NCBI RefSeq assembly: GCF_002209565.1
Contig: NZ_NJIH01000004.1
Location: 62,001-126,000 of the forward strand
Reading direction: 5' to 3'
DNA: 64,000 bases
Source: Candidimonas nitroreducens
GTDB lineage: Bacteria > Pseudomonadota > Gammaproteobacteria > Burkholderiales > Burkholderiaceae_B
Below are positions 24,511 through 36,838 of this stretch, one piece after another. The position numbers and the translations under genes were made by a program. The notes below the pieces were generated by a model. It was not told the DNA's origin, made no database searches, and saw only the letters and a list, made by a program, of their open reading frames with translations. The first letter of the stretch is position 1. The number at the start of each line of letters is the position of its first letter.

Positions 24511-25677
24511 ATGGATCTCCCTGCTCAAGAAGTGGATGTAGACGTGGCCATCGTCGGCGCCGGGCCGGTGGGCTGCACCCTGGCCTTGCTGCTGGCACGC
24601 GTGGCGCCCCGGCCGCAACGCATAGCACTGGTCGGCCGCGCCGCGGGCGCCGCGCGCGGCGGCAGCGGCGCCGACCCGCGCACGCTGGCGGTAAACCACG
24701 GCAGCCGCGTGCTGCTCGAACAACTGGGTGCGTGGCCGGCTGCCGCGGCCAGCATAGAAACCGTGCACGTATCGCAGCGCGGGCGCCTGGGCCGCACCCT
24801 GATACGCCACGAAGAGCTGGGCGTGCCGCGCCTGGGCAGCGTCGTGGGCTATGAAGCCCTGCTCGCAGCCATGGCGCAGGCGGTGGCGGACAGCCCGGTG
24901 CGCTTCATCGAGGCGCAAAAGCCCGAAGTGCGCCACAGCGGCTCCGCGGCCTATATTGAACTGCCGCAAGCAAGCCTGTCCTGCGGGATCGTGGTGCAGT
25001 CCGACGGCGTCCGGCCAGCCGGGCTGCAGCGCGATTACGGCCAGGAGGCCGTGCTAGCCTGCGTGCGCGCCGAGCGCCCCCGCAGCGGCTGGGCCTACGA
25101 ACGCTTCACCGACGAAGGCCCCCTGGCGCTGCTGCCCCATCCCGCGGGCGGCGGGCTGTACAGCCTGGTATGGTGCTGCACGCCAGAACACGCCCGGCAG
25201 CTGCGCGCCATGGACACGGCGGCGTTCGACGCCGCCCTGCGGGAACGCTACGGCGAACGGCTGGGGCGGCTGAGCCTGGCCGGCGAGCGCCATGTGTTTC
25301 CGCTGTCGCTGCACACCGGCCCCACCCTGCCCGGCTCCCGCACGGTGGCCATCGGCAATGCCGCCCAGACCCTGCACCCGGTGGCCGGGCAAGGCCTGAA
25401 CCTGGGCCTGCGCGACGCGGCACAGCTGGCGCAGGCGCTGGCGCCCTGGCTGCTGCAGCCGCAGTCCGACCCGTCCAGCCTGCTGCAACACTACGCTGCC
25501 GGCCGGCGCGCCGACCGCTGGCTGACCGCGGGCATCACCGACTTGCTGCCGCGCGTCTTCGCCACGCGCCTGGCTCCGGTCGAGCACGCCTGCGGGCTGG
25601 CCCTGCTGGCCCTGGATCTGAGCTCGGCCCTGCGCCTGCCCCTGGCCCGCCATCTGATGCAGGGCCTGCGCGGCTGA
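24511..25677 (+). CDS. UbiH/UbiF-type FAD-dependent monooxygenase
   Basis: A 388-residue flavoprotein hydroxylase of the UbiH/COQ6 family involved in ubiquinone ring hydroxylation. It has the Rossmann FAD motif VDVAIVGAGPVGCTLAL near residues 9-25, a degenerate middle DG region (VVQSDGVRPAGLQ), and the C-terminal NAAQTLHPVAGQGLNLGLRD that binds FAD. AAGGGAACGG before the ATG at 24511 sets the start. Which ring position it hydroxylates cannot be told. It lies 28 bases before dusB. Confidence 0.9.
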   Translation: MDLPAQEVDVDVAIVGAGPVGCTLALLLARVAPRPQRIALVGRAAGAARGGSGADPRTLAVNHGSRVLLEQLGAWPAAAASIETVHVSQRGRLGRTLIRHEELGVPRLGSVVGYEALLAAMAQAVADSPVRFIEAQKPEVRHSGSAAYIELPQASLSCGIVVQSDGVRPAGLQRDYGQEAVLACVRAERPRSGWAYERFTDEGPLALLPHPAGGGLYSLVWCCTPEHARQLRAMDTAAFDAALRERYGERLGRLSLAGERHVFPLSLHTGPTLPGSRTVAIGNAAQTLHPVAGQGLNLGLRDAAQLAQALAPWLLQPQSDPSSLLQHYAAGRRADRWLTAGITDLLPRVFATRLAPVEHACGLALLALDLSSALRLPLARHLMQGLRG

Positions 25678-25693
25678 GGCCTGGCGACAGGGT

Positions 25694-25699
25694 TAAAAT
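25694..25699 (+). promoter_or_regulatory. -10 box giving a possibly leaderless dusB transcript
   Basis: TAAAAT ends six bases before the dusB ATG at 25706, and the intervening CCCCCG contains no ribosome site. Transcription from this box would begin at or near the A of the ATG. No strong -35 was found. Confidence 0.35.
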
Positions 25700-25705
25700 C
25701 CCCCG

Positions 25706-26725
25706 ATGCGCATCGGCTCCTGGCTCCTTCCCAACCCTGTATTCGTCGCTCCCATGGCGGGCGTGACCGACCGTCCCTACCGCCAGCTCTGCAAGCGGCT
25801 GGGCGCCGGCTACGCCGTCTCCGAGATGGCTGCAAGCAATCCCAGACTCTGGGATAGCGTCAAGACCTCGCGCCGCCTCGACCATGCCGGCGAGATCGAC
25901 CCCATCGCGGTGCAGATCGCGGGGTCGGATCCGGCCATGCTGGCCGAAGCCGCCGTTTTCAATATCGAAAAGGGCGCGCGCATCATCGACATCAATATGG
26001 GCTGCCCGGCCAAGAAGGTGTGCAATACGGCGGCCGGCTCCGCCCTGCTGCGCGACGAAGCCCTGGTGGCGCGCATACTGGAAAGCGTGGTGGCGGCCTG
26101 CACCCCGCTGGGCGTGCCGGTTACGCTCAAGACCCGCACCGGCTGGGATCGCAGCCACCGCAATGCGCCGCGCGTGGCCAAAATGGCGGAAGACATAGGC
26201 ATTGCCGCGCTGACCCTGCACGGCCGCACCCGCGCCGACCTGTACCAAGGCCACGCCGAATACGACACCATAGGCGAAGTCAAAAACCTGCTGAAAATCC
26301 CGGTAATTGCAAATGGGGATATCGATAGCCCGGAAAAAGCCGAATACGTATTAAAGTACACCGGTGCCGACGCCATCATGATCGGCCGGGCCGCGCAAGG
26401 CCGTCCCTGGATTTTCCGCGAAGTGGCGCATTACCTGGCAACAGGCGAATACCTGGCGCCACCCACTTATGGCGAACTGCGCGCGTGCCTGCTCGACCAC
26501 CTGGAAGACCATTATCGTTTTTATGGGGAATTCACGGGGGTGCGCTCGGCGCGCAAGCACATCGGCTGGTATTTGGCCGAGCTGCCCGACAGCCAGGCTC
26601 TGATGGCCAGCATCAACGCCATCGAAAGCACGCGCGAGCAGACGGCCGCCCTGATCCACTGGTTCGACCACCGGCCCGCCGACGGGCCGGCCACACAGAG
26701 GATGCCGCAGCGGCTGGCCGCGTAA
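25706..26725 (+). CDS. dusB: tRNA-dihydrouridine synthase B
   Basis: A 339-residue FMN enzyme reducing uridines in the D-loop of tRNA. Family signatures are APMAGVTDRPYRQLC at the start, MGCPAKKVCNTAAGSALL with the catalytic cysteine, LHGRTRADLYQGHAEYD, and VIANGDIDSPEKAE with MIGRAAQGRPWIF for FMN-phosphate. The dusB-fis order matches the classical dusB-fis operon of proteobacteria, although 212 bases separate the two here. Start at 25706 lies immediately after a -10-like box. Confidence 0.96.
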   Translation: MRIGSWLLPNPVFVAPMAGVTDRPYRQLCKRLGAGYAVSEMAASNPRLWDSVKTSRRLDHAGEIDPIAVQIAGSDPAMLAEAAVFNIEKGARIIDINMGCPAKKVCNTAAGSALLRDEALVARILESVVAACTPLGVPVTLKTRTGWDRSHRNAPRVAKMAEDIGIAALTLHGRTRADLYQGHAEYDTIGEVKNLLKIPVIANGDIDSPEKAEYVLKYTGADAIMIGRAAQGRPWIFREVAHYLATGEYLAPPTYGELRACLLDHLEDHYRFYGEFTGVRSARKHIGWYLAELPDSQALMASINAIESTREQTAALIHWFDHRPADGPATQRMPQRLAA

Positions 26726-26899
26726 AGCGGCGGGCCGGGCCGCCAATAGGCGTATAAAGGGGTAGCGGCCGAACAAGAAAAGCAACAAGGCGCATAGCCA
26801 CAGCATATACAGCAGCATTACGGGGCGACGCGGCAACGCAGCCGCCCCGGCGCGGCGCGGCAAGATGACTGCCGGCCGGGCGAAGCCACAAACCTGATT

Positions 26900-26905
26900 T
26901 ATATA
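26900..26905 (+). promoter_or_regulatory. AT-rich -10-like box before fis
   Basis: TATATA in the context GATTTATATAAG lies 33 bases before the fis ATG in otherwise GC-rich DNA. No good -35 is visible; fis promoters are often weakly conserved at -35. Confidence 0.35.
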
Positions 26906-26937
26906 AGCACAATAACCAAACGCGATACCGAACCGCC

Positions 26938-27177
26938 ATGAACCACAAGTCCCCCCTGGAACAGTCCGTCCGCGACCGTCTCGAACGTTATTTTTCCGAC
27001 CTCGGCGACGCCGAGCCGCACGACCTGCTGGCCATGGTCGTGAGCTGCGTCGAGCGCCCCGTACTGCAGGTCGCCCTGGAAAAATCCCAGGGCAACCAGT
27101 CCAAGGCCGCCGCCATGCTCGGCGTCACGCGCAGCACGCTGCGCAAGAAGCTGCTCGCACATAATCTGCAACCCTGA
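26938..27177 (+). CDS. fis: Fis family nucleoid-associated DNA-binding protein
   Basis: A 79-residue Fis homologue that bends DNA and modulates transcription and recombination. The C-terminal helix-turn-helix is GNQSKAAAMLGVTRSTLRKKL, and the preceding helices fit the Fis dimerisation core. It is shorter than the E. coli protein (98) because the N-terminal beta-hairpin arm is reduced, which is usual in betaproteobacteria. It sits between dusB and purH, 19 bases before purH. Confidence 0.95.
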   Translation: MNHKSPLEQSVRDRLERYFSDLGDAEPHDLLAMVVSCVERPVLQVALEKSQGNQSKAAAMLGVTRSTLRKKLLAHNLQP

Positions 27178-27195
27178 ACCTTCCCTGTCCAACTC

Positions 27196-28788
27196 ATGAA
27201 AATCCAGACCGCCCTGATTTCGGTTTCAGACAAAACCGGCATCGTCGAATTCGCCAAGGCTCTCGCACAACGCGGGGTGCGGCTGCTGTCCACCGGAGGC
27301 ACGGCAAAGCTGCTGGCGCAAGCCGGCCTCGCCGTCACCGAAGTGGCCGAACACACCGGCTCGCCCGAGATTCTCGACGGCCGCGTCAAGACCCTGCACC
27401 CGAAGATCCATGGCGGCCTGCTGGCCCGCCGCGACAGCGCCGAACATCTCGACACGCTGCGCCAGCACGGCATCGACCGCATCGACATGCTGGTGGTCAA
27501 CCTGTATCCGTTCCGCGAAACCATCGCCAAGCCTGGGTGCTCGTTCGCCGACGCGGTGGAAAACATCGACATCGGCGGCCCGGCCATGCTGCGCGCCGCA
27601 GCCAAGAACCATGGCACACAGGAAGGCGGCGTCACGGTAATCATCGACCCGGTCGACTACTCGCGCGTGCTGGCCGAAATGGACGGGCCGAGCGGCACGA
27701 CCTCGTACGGCCTGCGCCTGGAGCTGGCCACCAAGGCCTACGCCCATACCGCCTCCTACGACGGCGCCATCGCCGCCTACCTGAGCAGCCTGACCGAGGC
27801 CGAGCCGGCCCAGGAAGCGGCGCCCGGGCGCGAGCCCTGGCCCCGCACCCTGACCCTGCAGGCGCAGCGCCACCAGGTGCTGCGCTACGGCGAGAACCCG
27901 CACCAGGCGGCGGCCTTCTACGTCGAAACCCCGGTCGGGCCAGGCCTGCTGGGCGGCTACCGCCAGTTGCAGGGCAAAGAGCTGTCCTATAACAATATCG
28001 CCGACGCCGACGCCGCCTGGGAATGCGCGCGCAGCTTCGACACGCCGGTCTGCGTCATCGTCAAGCATGCCAACCCTTGCGGTGTAGCCACGGCGGCCAC
28101 GTCCGAGCAGGCCTACCGCCAGGCCTTCAAGACCGACCCCACCTCGGCCTTCGGCGGCATCATCGCCTTCAACCGGCCGGTCGACGGCGCCACCGCCCGC
28201 GCCGTGACGGAACAATTCGCCGAAGTGCTGCTGGCGCCCTCGTACAGCGGCGAGGCGCTGGCCGTGTTCGCCGCCAAGAAGAACCTGCGCGTGCTGGAAG
28301 TGCCGCAAGGCGAGGCGCACAATGCCTTCGACCTGAAGCGCGTGGGCGGCGGCTGGCTGGTGCAGACGCCCGACGACCATCAGGTGCCGCCGTCCGAATT
28401 CAAGGTGGCCACGCGCAAGGCGCCCAGCGATGAACAGATGCGCGACCTGCTGTTCGCCTGGAAGGTTGCCAAGTACGTCAAGTCCAATGCCATCGTGTTC
28501 GCCGCCGGCGGCATGACCGTCGGCGTGGGCGCGGGCCAGATGAGCCGCGTCGACTCGGCCCGCATCGCCTCCATCAAGGCCGGCAACGCCGGCCTGAGCC
28601 TGGCCGGCTCGGCGGCGGCCTCGGACGCCTTCTTCCCCTTCCGCGACGGCCTGGACGTGGTGGTCGATGCCGGCGCGTCCTGCGTGATCCAGCCCGGCGG
28701 CAGCATACGCGACGACGAAGTCATCGCCGCGGCCGACGAACGCGGCATCGCCATGGTGCTGACCGGCGCGCGCCATTTCCGGCACTAG
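27196..28788 (+). CDS. purH: Bifunctional AICAR formyltransferase / IMP cyclohydrolase
   Basis: PurH carries out the last two steps of IMP synthesis. The N-terminal MGS-like cyclohydrolase domain shows [16 protein letters not shown] and [11 protein letters not shown]; the C-terminal formyltransferase shows [10 protein letters not shown], the catalytic KHANPCGVA and [12 protein letters not shown]. The length of 530 is normal. It follows fis closely, so growth-rate control of fis and purine synthesis may be linked by co-transcription. Confidence 0.97.
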   Translation: MKIQTALISVSDKTGIVEFAKALAQRGVRLLSTGGTAKLLAQAGLAVTEVAEHTGSPEILDGRVKTLHPKIHGGLLARRDSAEHLDTLRQHGIDRIDMLVVNLYPFRETIAKPGCSFADAVENIDIGGPAMLRAAAKNHGTQEGGVTVIIDPVDYSRVLAEMDGPSGTTSYGLRLELATKAYAHTASYDGAIAAYLSSLTEAEPAQEAAPGREPWPRTLTLQAQRHQVLRYGENPHQAAAFYVETPVGPGLLGGYRQLQGKELSYNNIADADAAWECARSFDTPVCVIVKHANPCGVATAATSEQAYRQAFKTDPTSAFGGIIAFNRPVDGATARAVTEQFAEVLLAPSYSGEALAVFAAKKNLRVLEVPQGEAHNAFDLKRVGGGWLVQTPDDHQVPPSEFKVATRKAPSDEQMRDLLFAWKVAKYVKSNAIVFAAGGMTVGVGAGQMSRVDSARIASIKAGNAGLSLAGSAAASDAFFPFRDGLDVVVDAGASCVIQPGGSIRDDEVIAAADERGIAMVLTGARHFRH

Positions 28789-28923
28789 CACCGCGCCGCC
28801 CGTGACCAGCCGCTACGCGAATTGCATGAGCGCCGTCCCCATCCCGTACGCGCCCAGGCACCGCAAGGTGGCAAACGTGTTCCCGGCGCGGCGTCGTCCC
28901 GGAAGCCCGGCCAGCGGGATCCG

Positions 28924-29463
28924 ATGCGCATACTAGGCATCGACCCCGGGCTGCGGCGCACCGGCTTCGGCGTCATCGAGGCCCACGGCATGCGCCTGAG
29001 CTACGTCGCCAGCGGCACCATCGTGGTGCCGGCCGGCGAGCCGCTGGCGCAGCGCCTCAAGGTCATACTGGACAATCTGCGCGAAGTCGTGGCCTCGACC
29101 CGGCCCGACGTATCGGCGCTGGAAAAAGTCTTCGTCAACACCAACCCGACCTCCACGCTGCTGCTCGGCCAGGCGCGCGGCGCGGCGCTGTGCGCGCTGG
29201 CCGACAGCGAGCTGCTGGTGCACGAATACACCGCGCTGCAGATCAAGAAGGCGGTGGTCGGCAACGGCCACGCCGCCAAAGAGCAGGTGCAGAAAATGGT
29301 GCAGCACCTGCTGGCCCTGGACGGCCTGCCCGCGGCCGACTCGGCCGACGCGCTGGCCTGCGCCATCTGCCATGCCCACGCCGGCCCGCTGGCGCAGCGC
29401 CTGCAGCGCGCCGGCGGCACCGCGGCGCACCGCAGCCGCCTGCGCGGCGGGCGCCTCGTTTGA
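28924..29463 (+). CDS. ruvC: Holliday junction endonuclease RuvC
   Basis: A 179-residue resolvase that nicks four-way junctions with RuvAB. The acidic active site is complete: [10 protein letters not shown] at the start, SALEKVFV near residue 66, and [14 protein letters not shown] near 138-151. The ATG at 28924 directly precedes MRILGIDPG; upstream in-frame codons are not conserved. A 154-base gap containing an inverted-repeat element separates it from ruvA, whereas these genes are usually adjacent. Confidence 0.96.
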   Translation: MRILGIDPGLRRTGFGVIEAHGMRLSYVASGTIVVPAGEPLAQRLKVILDNLREVVASTRPDVSALEKVFVNTNPTSTLLLGQARGAALCALADSELLVHEYTALQIKKAVVGNGHAAKEQVQKMVQHLLALDGLPAADSADALACAICHAHAGPLAQRLQRAGGTAAHRSRLRGGRLV

Positions 29464-29472
29464 AAGCCGATA

Positions 29473-29588
29473 CGGGCTTGCCATCAAAAAGACAAGAGGC
29501 CTTGCTTCGCCTTGCCGTACTATTTGCACTGTTCTCCGGCTGCGCGCCTTGCCCTCTCGGCGCGCTTGCCGTTTTGATCGCAAGCCCG
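29473..29588. repeat. 116-base inverted-repeat element between ruvC and ruvA
   Basis: The ends 29473-29496 and 29565-29588 are inverted repeats matching at 21 of 24 positions (CGGGCTTGC-ATCAAAA-type). The same 24-base end recurs downstream of ruvB at 31490-31513 with 23 of 24 matches to the right arm. Organisation is that of a small MITE-like or intergenic repeat. It ends 29 bases before the ruvA ATG. Confidence 0.75.
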
Positions 29589-29617
29589 CAAGAATTGAAC
29601 GCTGAAAGGACGATCCG

Positions 29618-30202
29618 ATGATCGGAAGAATCACCGGCACGCTGCTGGAAAAAACCCCCCCTACCGTCTGCGTGGACGTGGCCGGCGTGGGCTATGAAAT
29701 CGACGTGCCCATGAGCACCTTCTACGATCTGCCCGAGACCGGCGCGCGCGTCAGCCTGCACACCCATCTGGCGGTGCGCGAAGACGCCCATACCCTGTAC
29801 GGCTTTTCCACCGCCAGCCAGCGCAGCACCTTCCGCGCCCTGATCAAGGTCAGCGGCATCGGCGCGCGCACCGCCCTGGCGGTGCTGTCGGGCATGACGG
29901 TCGACGAACTGGCCGAAGCCGTCACCCGCCAGGAGACCGGGCGGCTTACGCGCGTGCCCGGCATAGGCAAGAAAACCGCCGAACGCCTGCTGCTGGAGCT
30001 GCGCGGCAAGCTCGGCGCCGACCTGGGAGGCCAGGGCGGTGCAGCCGGCGCGCCGTCCTCGGGGCGCGACGACATCCTGAACGCCCTGCTGTCGCTGGGC
30101 TATTCCAACAGCGAGTCGCAGGCCGCGCTGAAGAAGCTGCCCGAGGGCGTGGACGTGGCCGAAGGCATACGCCTGTCGCTCAAGTCCCTGGCCAAGGGCT
30201 GA
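29618..30202 (+). CDS. ruvA: Holliday junction helicase subunit RuvA
   Basis: RuvA binds four-way junctions as tetramers and loads the RuvB motor. The 194-residue protein shows domain I ([12 protein letters not shown]...[13 protein letters not shown]), the two helix-hairpin-helix motifs in [18 protein letters not shown] and [20 protein letters not shown], and the RuvB-contacting domain III from about residue 147. AAGGA lies seven bases before the ATG. Confidence 0.97.
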   Translation: MIGRITGTLLEKTPPTVCVDVAGVGYEIDVPMSTFYDLPETGARVSLHTHLAVREDAHTLYGFSTASQRSTFRALIKVSGIGARTALAVLSGMTVDELAEAVTRQETGRLTRVPGIGKKTAERLLLELRGKLGADLGGQGGAAGAPSSGRDDILNALLSLGYSNSESQAALKKLPEGVDVAEGIRLSLKSLAKG

Positions 30203-30419
30203 GCCAGCCGGCCGGCCGCGGCGCCGGGCGCAGCGGTTTCCCCGGCCTGGGCGCCCGGCGCCACGGCCGGAACGCCGCCGCAGGCGGCACGCTGTATTCC
30301 GGGTTGCGGGCCGAACGGCACCCCGCGGCCCGCAACGCCGCGCGGACGGATGCGGCGCCTTCCGCTGCAACGCAAGCGCGTAGTGTACGATTCATTCATT
30401 CATCGCCGAATCCGATGCC

Positions 30420-31487
<1,068 letters not shown>

Positions 31488-31489
31488 CA

Positions 31490-31513
31490 CGGGCTTGCGA
31501 CCAAAACGGCAAG
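31490..31513. repeat. Copy of the ruvC-ruvA element end, downstream of ruvB
   Basis: This 24-base segment matches the reverse complement of 29565-29588 at 23 positions, and weaker similarity (CAAGGCGCG) continues to about 31535. No matching inverted partner was found nearby, so it may be a truncated copy. Confidence 0.65.
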
Positions 31514-31740
31514 CGCACTGAACGAACAAGGCGCGAATCCACACGAGCACCGCACAGGCGCGGGCCCTCGCCCAGTAAGGCACATACGCCATACATACGC
31601 CCGCGGCCAGGGGCGCGCTTGCACGCGCAGCACCGACCGATGCGTGCAGGCCACAGTCAGCCCTTGCCGCCCGTGCGACGCGATTACAATGACGGTTTCC
31701 GGGCCCGCCGCCTGCTGCGGCGCCCGCCCGGGAACTGGCA

Positions 31741-32895
31741 ATGGCAGTGCTTGCAATGAAGATTTCCACAGTGCTGGCCGGCGTGGCGGCGGGGCTCATG
31801 ATCCCGGCCGGCGCGGCCGTCCACGCGCAGGCCGACATTGCGCAGAACGGCCCGACCCTGCGCGATCTCGCTCCCGTACAGACCTATAGCGTGCCCGACA
31901 ACGATCGCGTGGCACCGCGCCCGCTACCGCCGCCCGACGACGGTGATGCCGGATCGGGGCTGCGCGTCGACGATGCCGCGGCGCCCGCAGCCGACCAGCC
32001 CGAGCCCCTGGATCTGAAGGGCACCTGGCGCCGCTTGCGCCCGGCCTACGCGCCGGGGGCCTGGCAGCCCATGGGGCTGGACGTGCTCGACGACCGGGCG
32101 CCGGCCTCGGGCCAGACCATGGCCTCCCTGGGCTGGAGCCTGGGCAGCAAGAACTGGCGCTACACGAGTTCGGGCGGCCTCGGGCTGACGCTGGGAAACG
32201 TCTCGCCCACCACGCCGGCCTGGGCCTCGTCCCCGACGCTGGGTGGCGTGGGCTTTTCCAACGGGCTGTCGCAAGGCGCCACCGCAGCGGGCCAGTGGCA
32301 GTACTCCGCCATGGTCGGCGCCCTGGACTACACTCCCAGCGGCGCCGAGGGCGGCCTGGACTATGGGCCGGCTGCCGGCGCCTCGGTGCTGCGCTATGGC
32401 CTGAGCAACGACCTGACCCTGGAATCGCAGCTGGAGACGGCTCCGTCCATGAATACCATCGGCCTGGGGGGCACCTACGATATGCGCCAATGGGGCGCCT
32501 GGTCCGCCGGCGTGGCCCGCGCCACCCAGGAGATGGACGACGGCATGCGCTACCGCGTCGGCTACCAGACGAGCCTGCTGGGCCGGCTGCAGCTTTCGTG
32601 GCTCGGCGAGCGCCGCAGCGCCGGTTTTTCCGATCTGAGCCTGTATCGCAACTTCGCCGACAACGAGGCGCAGACCAGCAACCTGTGGAAGCTCACCGTG
32701 CCGCTGGACGGCTACGGCAGCCTGAGCGGCTCGTACCAGGCCACCGAAACCCCGTCGGGGCCGCCGGTCGAGGTGTTCGGCGTATCGCACCAGTTCGCCC
32801 TGAGCCAGAACGTGAAATTGGCGCTGCAGGCCCAGCGCCAGCGCTACACCGGCGACTACGACGTGGGCCTGCAACTGTCCATACCCCTGAATTGA
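31741..32895 (+). CDS. Secreted beta-barrel-like protein, distant usher-like features
   Basis: A 384-residue exported protein of unknown role. A signal peptide (MKISTVLAGVAAGLM...AVHAQA) starts at residue 6 of the annotated form; ATG 31741 has GGGAA upstream and 31756 is an alternative. After a proline-rich linker (about residues 55-85) the protein is a run of alternating aromatic/small residues, such as NWRYTSSGGLGLTLG, SLSGSYQATE and the final YDVGLQLSIPLN, typical of outer-membrane strands. The strand style recalls fimbrial ushers, but plug and chaperone-binding domains are absent and no fimbrial genes are nearby. Confidence 0.65.
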   Translation: MAVLAMKISTVLAGVAAGLMIPAGAAVHAQADIAQNGPTLRDLAPVQTYSVPDNDRVAPRPLPPPDDGDAGSGLRVDDAAAPAADQPEPLDLKGTWRRLRPAYAPGAWQPMGLDVLDDRAPASGQTMASLGWSLGSKNWRYTSSGGLGLTLGNVSPTTPAWASSPTLGGVGFSNGLSQGATAAGQWQYSAMVGALDYTPSGAEGGLDYGPAAGASVLRYGLSNDLTLESQLETAPSMNTIGLGGTYDMRQWGAWSAGVARATQEMDDGMRYRVGYQTSLLGRLQLSWLGERRSAGFSDLSLYRNFADNEAQTSNLWKLTVPLDGYGSLSGSYQATETPSGPPVEVFGVSHQFALSQNVKLALQAQRQRYTGDYDVGLQLSIPLN

Positions 32896-33055
32896 TTAGG
32901 GCCTGCGGATCACGCCGGCAGGCAGACCAGCCGCGCGGCGGGACACATTGCCGTGGATCGAAATGGAACGCCGGCACGGGGGCCGGCCGGCAAGGCGATA
33001 AAATGCCCTATTTCACGCGGCGGCGCCGCGCGCTTCCCTGACTACACAACACTGC

Positions 33056-34888
<1,833 letters not shown>

Positions 34889-34961
34889 CGCTACTTCCGC
34901 ACCAGGCGCAGCAGGGCCTGTTCACCCTTATAGGGATGCCAGTTGCGGCCACCCCCGAAGA

Positions 34962-34979
34962 TGAAAGAGGCCTCTTTCA
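34962..34979. repeat. 18-base perfect palindrome
   Basis: TGAAAGAGGCCTCTTTCA is its own reverse complement. It is immediately followed by a 14-base tandem duplication, in the convergent space between recQ and the ClC gene. Confidence 0.7.
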
Positions 34980-34999
34980 CGCTAGCTCTTTCACGCTAG
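34972..34999. repeat. Tandem duplication of 14 bases
   Basis: CTCTTTCACGCTAG occurs at 34972-34985 and directly again at 34986-34999, overlapping the preceding palindrome. Confidence 0.8.
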
Positions 35000-35047
35000 T
35001 CATTCCGTTTCTAAATCAAGCGTGAACGCGAAAGCGAAGAAGCAGAA

Positions 35048-36838
35048 TCAGCCGCGCGGCCGCGCCACGCGCACGTCCAGCCTGACCTCGCCGCTGGCGT
35101 CTATGGATTTCTTGAGCGCGCAATACTTTTCGAGCACCGAGGACTTGTACACCACGCCCAGCAGCCTGGGCTCGGCCGAACTGGCTACCACCGGCAGCCG
35201 CTCGCCCACGAAGTTGACGAAATGGGCCTGGGCCTCGTCCAGCGTCATGTCGGGCTGCAGGGGCTTGACGAAATCCAGCCGCAGCACGTCTCCGGCCTTG
35301 CGATCCTGCGCATCGGCGCCCTGGTTCAGCAGCATGCTGGTCAGGTCTTGCTGGGCGATGACGCCCTGGAACATCTCGTTCTCGTCGACCACGTACAGGT
35401 ATTTGACGGGGTAATCGATGAACATCTGCAGCGCCTCGCGCACCGGCGCGGCGGTGTTCACGATGGTGACCGCCGGCTTGATCAGGGCGCTGAGCGGCGT
35501 GTCGCGCAGCTGGTGGCGCGTCTCGACGTCGCGCTCGCGCACCAGCACCACCTCGTACATGGCCACCTGAGCAATGCCGCGCGACACGAAATAGGCCACC
35601 ACGCAGGCCACCATCAGCGGCAGCACGATCTGGTAGCTGAGCGACATTTCGAAGATCATCAATATCGCCATCAGCGGCGCGCTGGTGGCCGCCCCCAGGA
35701 AGGCGCCCATGCCGACCAGCGTGTACAGATAGGCCTCGGGCGAGAGCGTCGGCCACAAATACACGACCACCTGCCCGAACAGCGTGCCGAAGGCCGCGCC
35801 CACGAAAATCGTGGGCGTAAACACCCCGCCGACCGCGCCCGAACCCACCGTCAGCCCGGTGGCCAGCACCTTGCACACCAGAACCAGCACCACCGCATAC
35901 CAGGCCCAGTGGCTGTGCAGCAGCGAGTTGATGACACTGTAGCCATTGCCGGCGACCCTGGGCACGAAGATCGACAGCAGGCCCAGCAGCAGCCCGCCCA
36001 GGCCCAGCCGCAGCGGCAGCGGCAGCCCGGTGCGGCGGAAGCTTTTCTTGATGAAATCGAGAATCTTCAGGAACAGCGGCGCCCCCAGGCCGGCCAGCAC
36101 GCCCAGGACGATGAAGGGCAGCACCTGCAGGCCGCCTATCTGCGGCACGTTCAGCACCGCGTAATTGGTGTGGTAGTAGCCGGTGAGCCGCATGACGACA
36201 TTGGCGGTGGCGGCGGCAATCAGCAGCGGGCCCAAGGCCTGCATGGTCATGGTGCCCAATATGATTTCCGCCACGAACATCGCGCCGGCCAGCGGCGCCC
36301 CGTAGGCGGAGGCCACGCCGGCGGCCGCGCCGCAGGCCACCAGCAGGCGCAGGCGCGCCGTGTTGAACGAGGTGAAGCGCCCGATGGCCGAGGCGCTCAG
36401 CGAGGCCAGGTGCACCATGGCTCCCTCGCGCCCGATCGACCCGCCCGAAGACACCGTGCACAACGACGACAGCGTGCGCAGCAGGCCCTGGCGCAGCGAC
36501 AGCCGGCCGTCGCCGATGGCCACCGCCTCCATGTAGTCGGAATTGGCGCCGGCCTTGAAGCGCGCGGCGCCCCACAGCAGGCTGCCGGCCACGACGCCCC
36601 CGGCCATGGGGAACAGCAGGCGCCCATACCAGGGCAGGCTCTGGGTGACACCGACAATCGAGCCGCTGCGGCCGGTGACCAGCTCTTGCAGCAGATCCAT
36701 GCCGCGGTGAAAGACAATGGTGGCCAAGGCGCCGAGCACACCCACCACCGCAGCCCAGCACAGCATGGCGGGCAGATCCGAAAGCCAGGAATAGCCTTCC
36801 AGGCGATGGCGGATGGAGGAAAGCAGGCTGGAACTCAT
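35048..36838 (-). CDS. ClC-family chloride transporter/channel with C-terminal CBS domains
   Basis: A 596-residue ClC membrane protein. The gating glutamate is present in SSGGSIGREGAMV (Glu138), and GSGAVGGVFTPT forms the later anion-binding loop. At the position of the internal proton glutamate of E. coli ClC-ec1 (EE pair in helix H) this protein reads AEIILG, so Glu191 is kept and the next residue is Ile192. Two CBS domains occupy about residues 450-580 (LIKPAVTIVNTAAPVREAL and VKPLQPDMTLDEAQ), as in regulated family members. Start MSSSLLSSIR at 36838 is preferred over an arginine-rich extension. It is divergent from risA. Confidence 0.93.
   Translation of the reverse strand: MSSSLLSSIRHRLEGYSWLSDLPAMLCWAAVVGVLGALATIVFHRGMDLLQELVTGRSGSIVGVTQSLPWYGRLLFPMAGGVVAGSLLWGAARFKAGANSDYMEAVAIGDGRLSLRQGLLRTLSSLCTVSSGGSIGREGAMVHLASLSASAIGRFTSFNTARLRLLVACGAAAGVASAYGAPLAGAMFVAEIILGTMTMQALGPLLIAAATANVVMRLTGYYHTNYAVLNVPQIGGLQVLPFIVLGVLAGLGAPLFLKILDFIKKSFRRTGLPLPLRLGLGGLLLGLLSIFVPRVAGNGYSVINSLLHSHWAWYAVVLVLVCKVLATGLTVGSGAVGGVFTPTIFVGAAFGTLFGQVVVYLWPTLSPEAYLYTLVGMGAFLGAATSAPLMAILMIFEMSLSYQIVLPLMVACVVAYFVSRGIAQVAMYEVVLVRERDVETRHQLRDTPLSALIKPAVTIVNTAAPVREALQMFIDYPVKYLYVVDENEMFQGVIAQQDLTSMLLNQGADAQDRKAGDVLRLDFVKPLQPDMTLDEAQAHFVNFVGERLPVVASSAEPRLLGVVYKSSVLEKYCALKKSIDASGEVRLDVRVARPRG

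Noticed and set aside
26351-26863. Hydrophobic peptide MLLYMLWLCALLLFLFG encoded antisense after dusB
   Set aside because: It could look like a small membrane protein, but it has no ribosome site, runs into dusB antisense and then becomes non-membrane-like. Evidence is too weak to annotate.
27226-28791. 521-codon minus-strand frame opposite purH
   Set aside because: Antisense shadow created by high GC third positions; purH motifs are complete on the plus strand.
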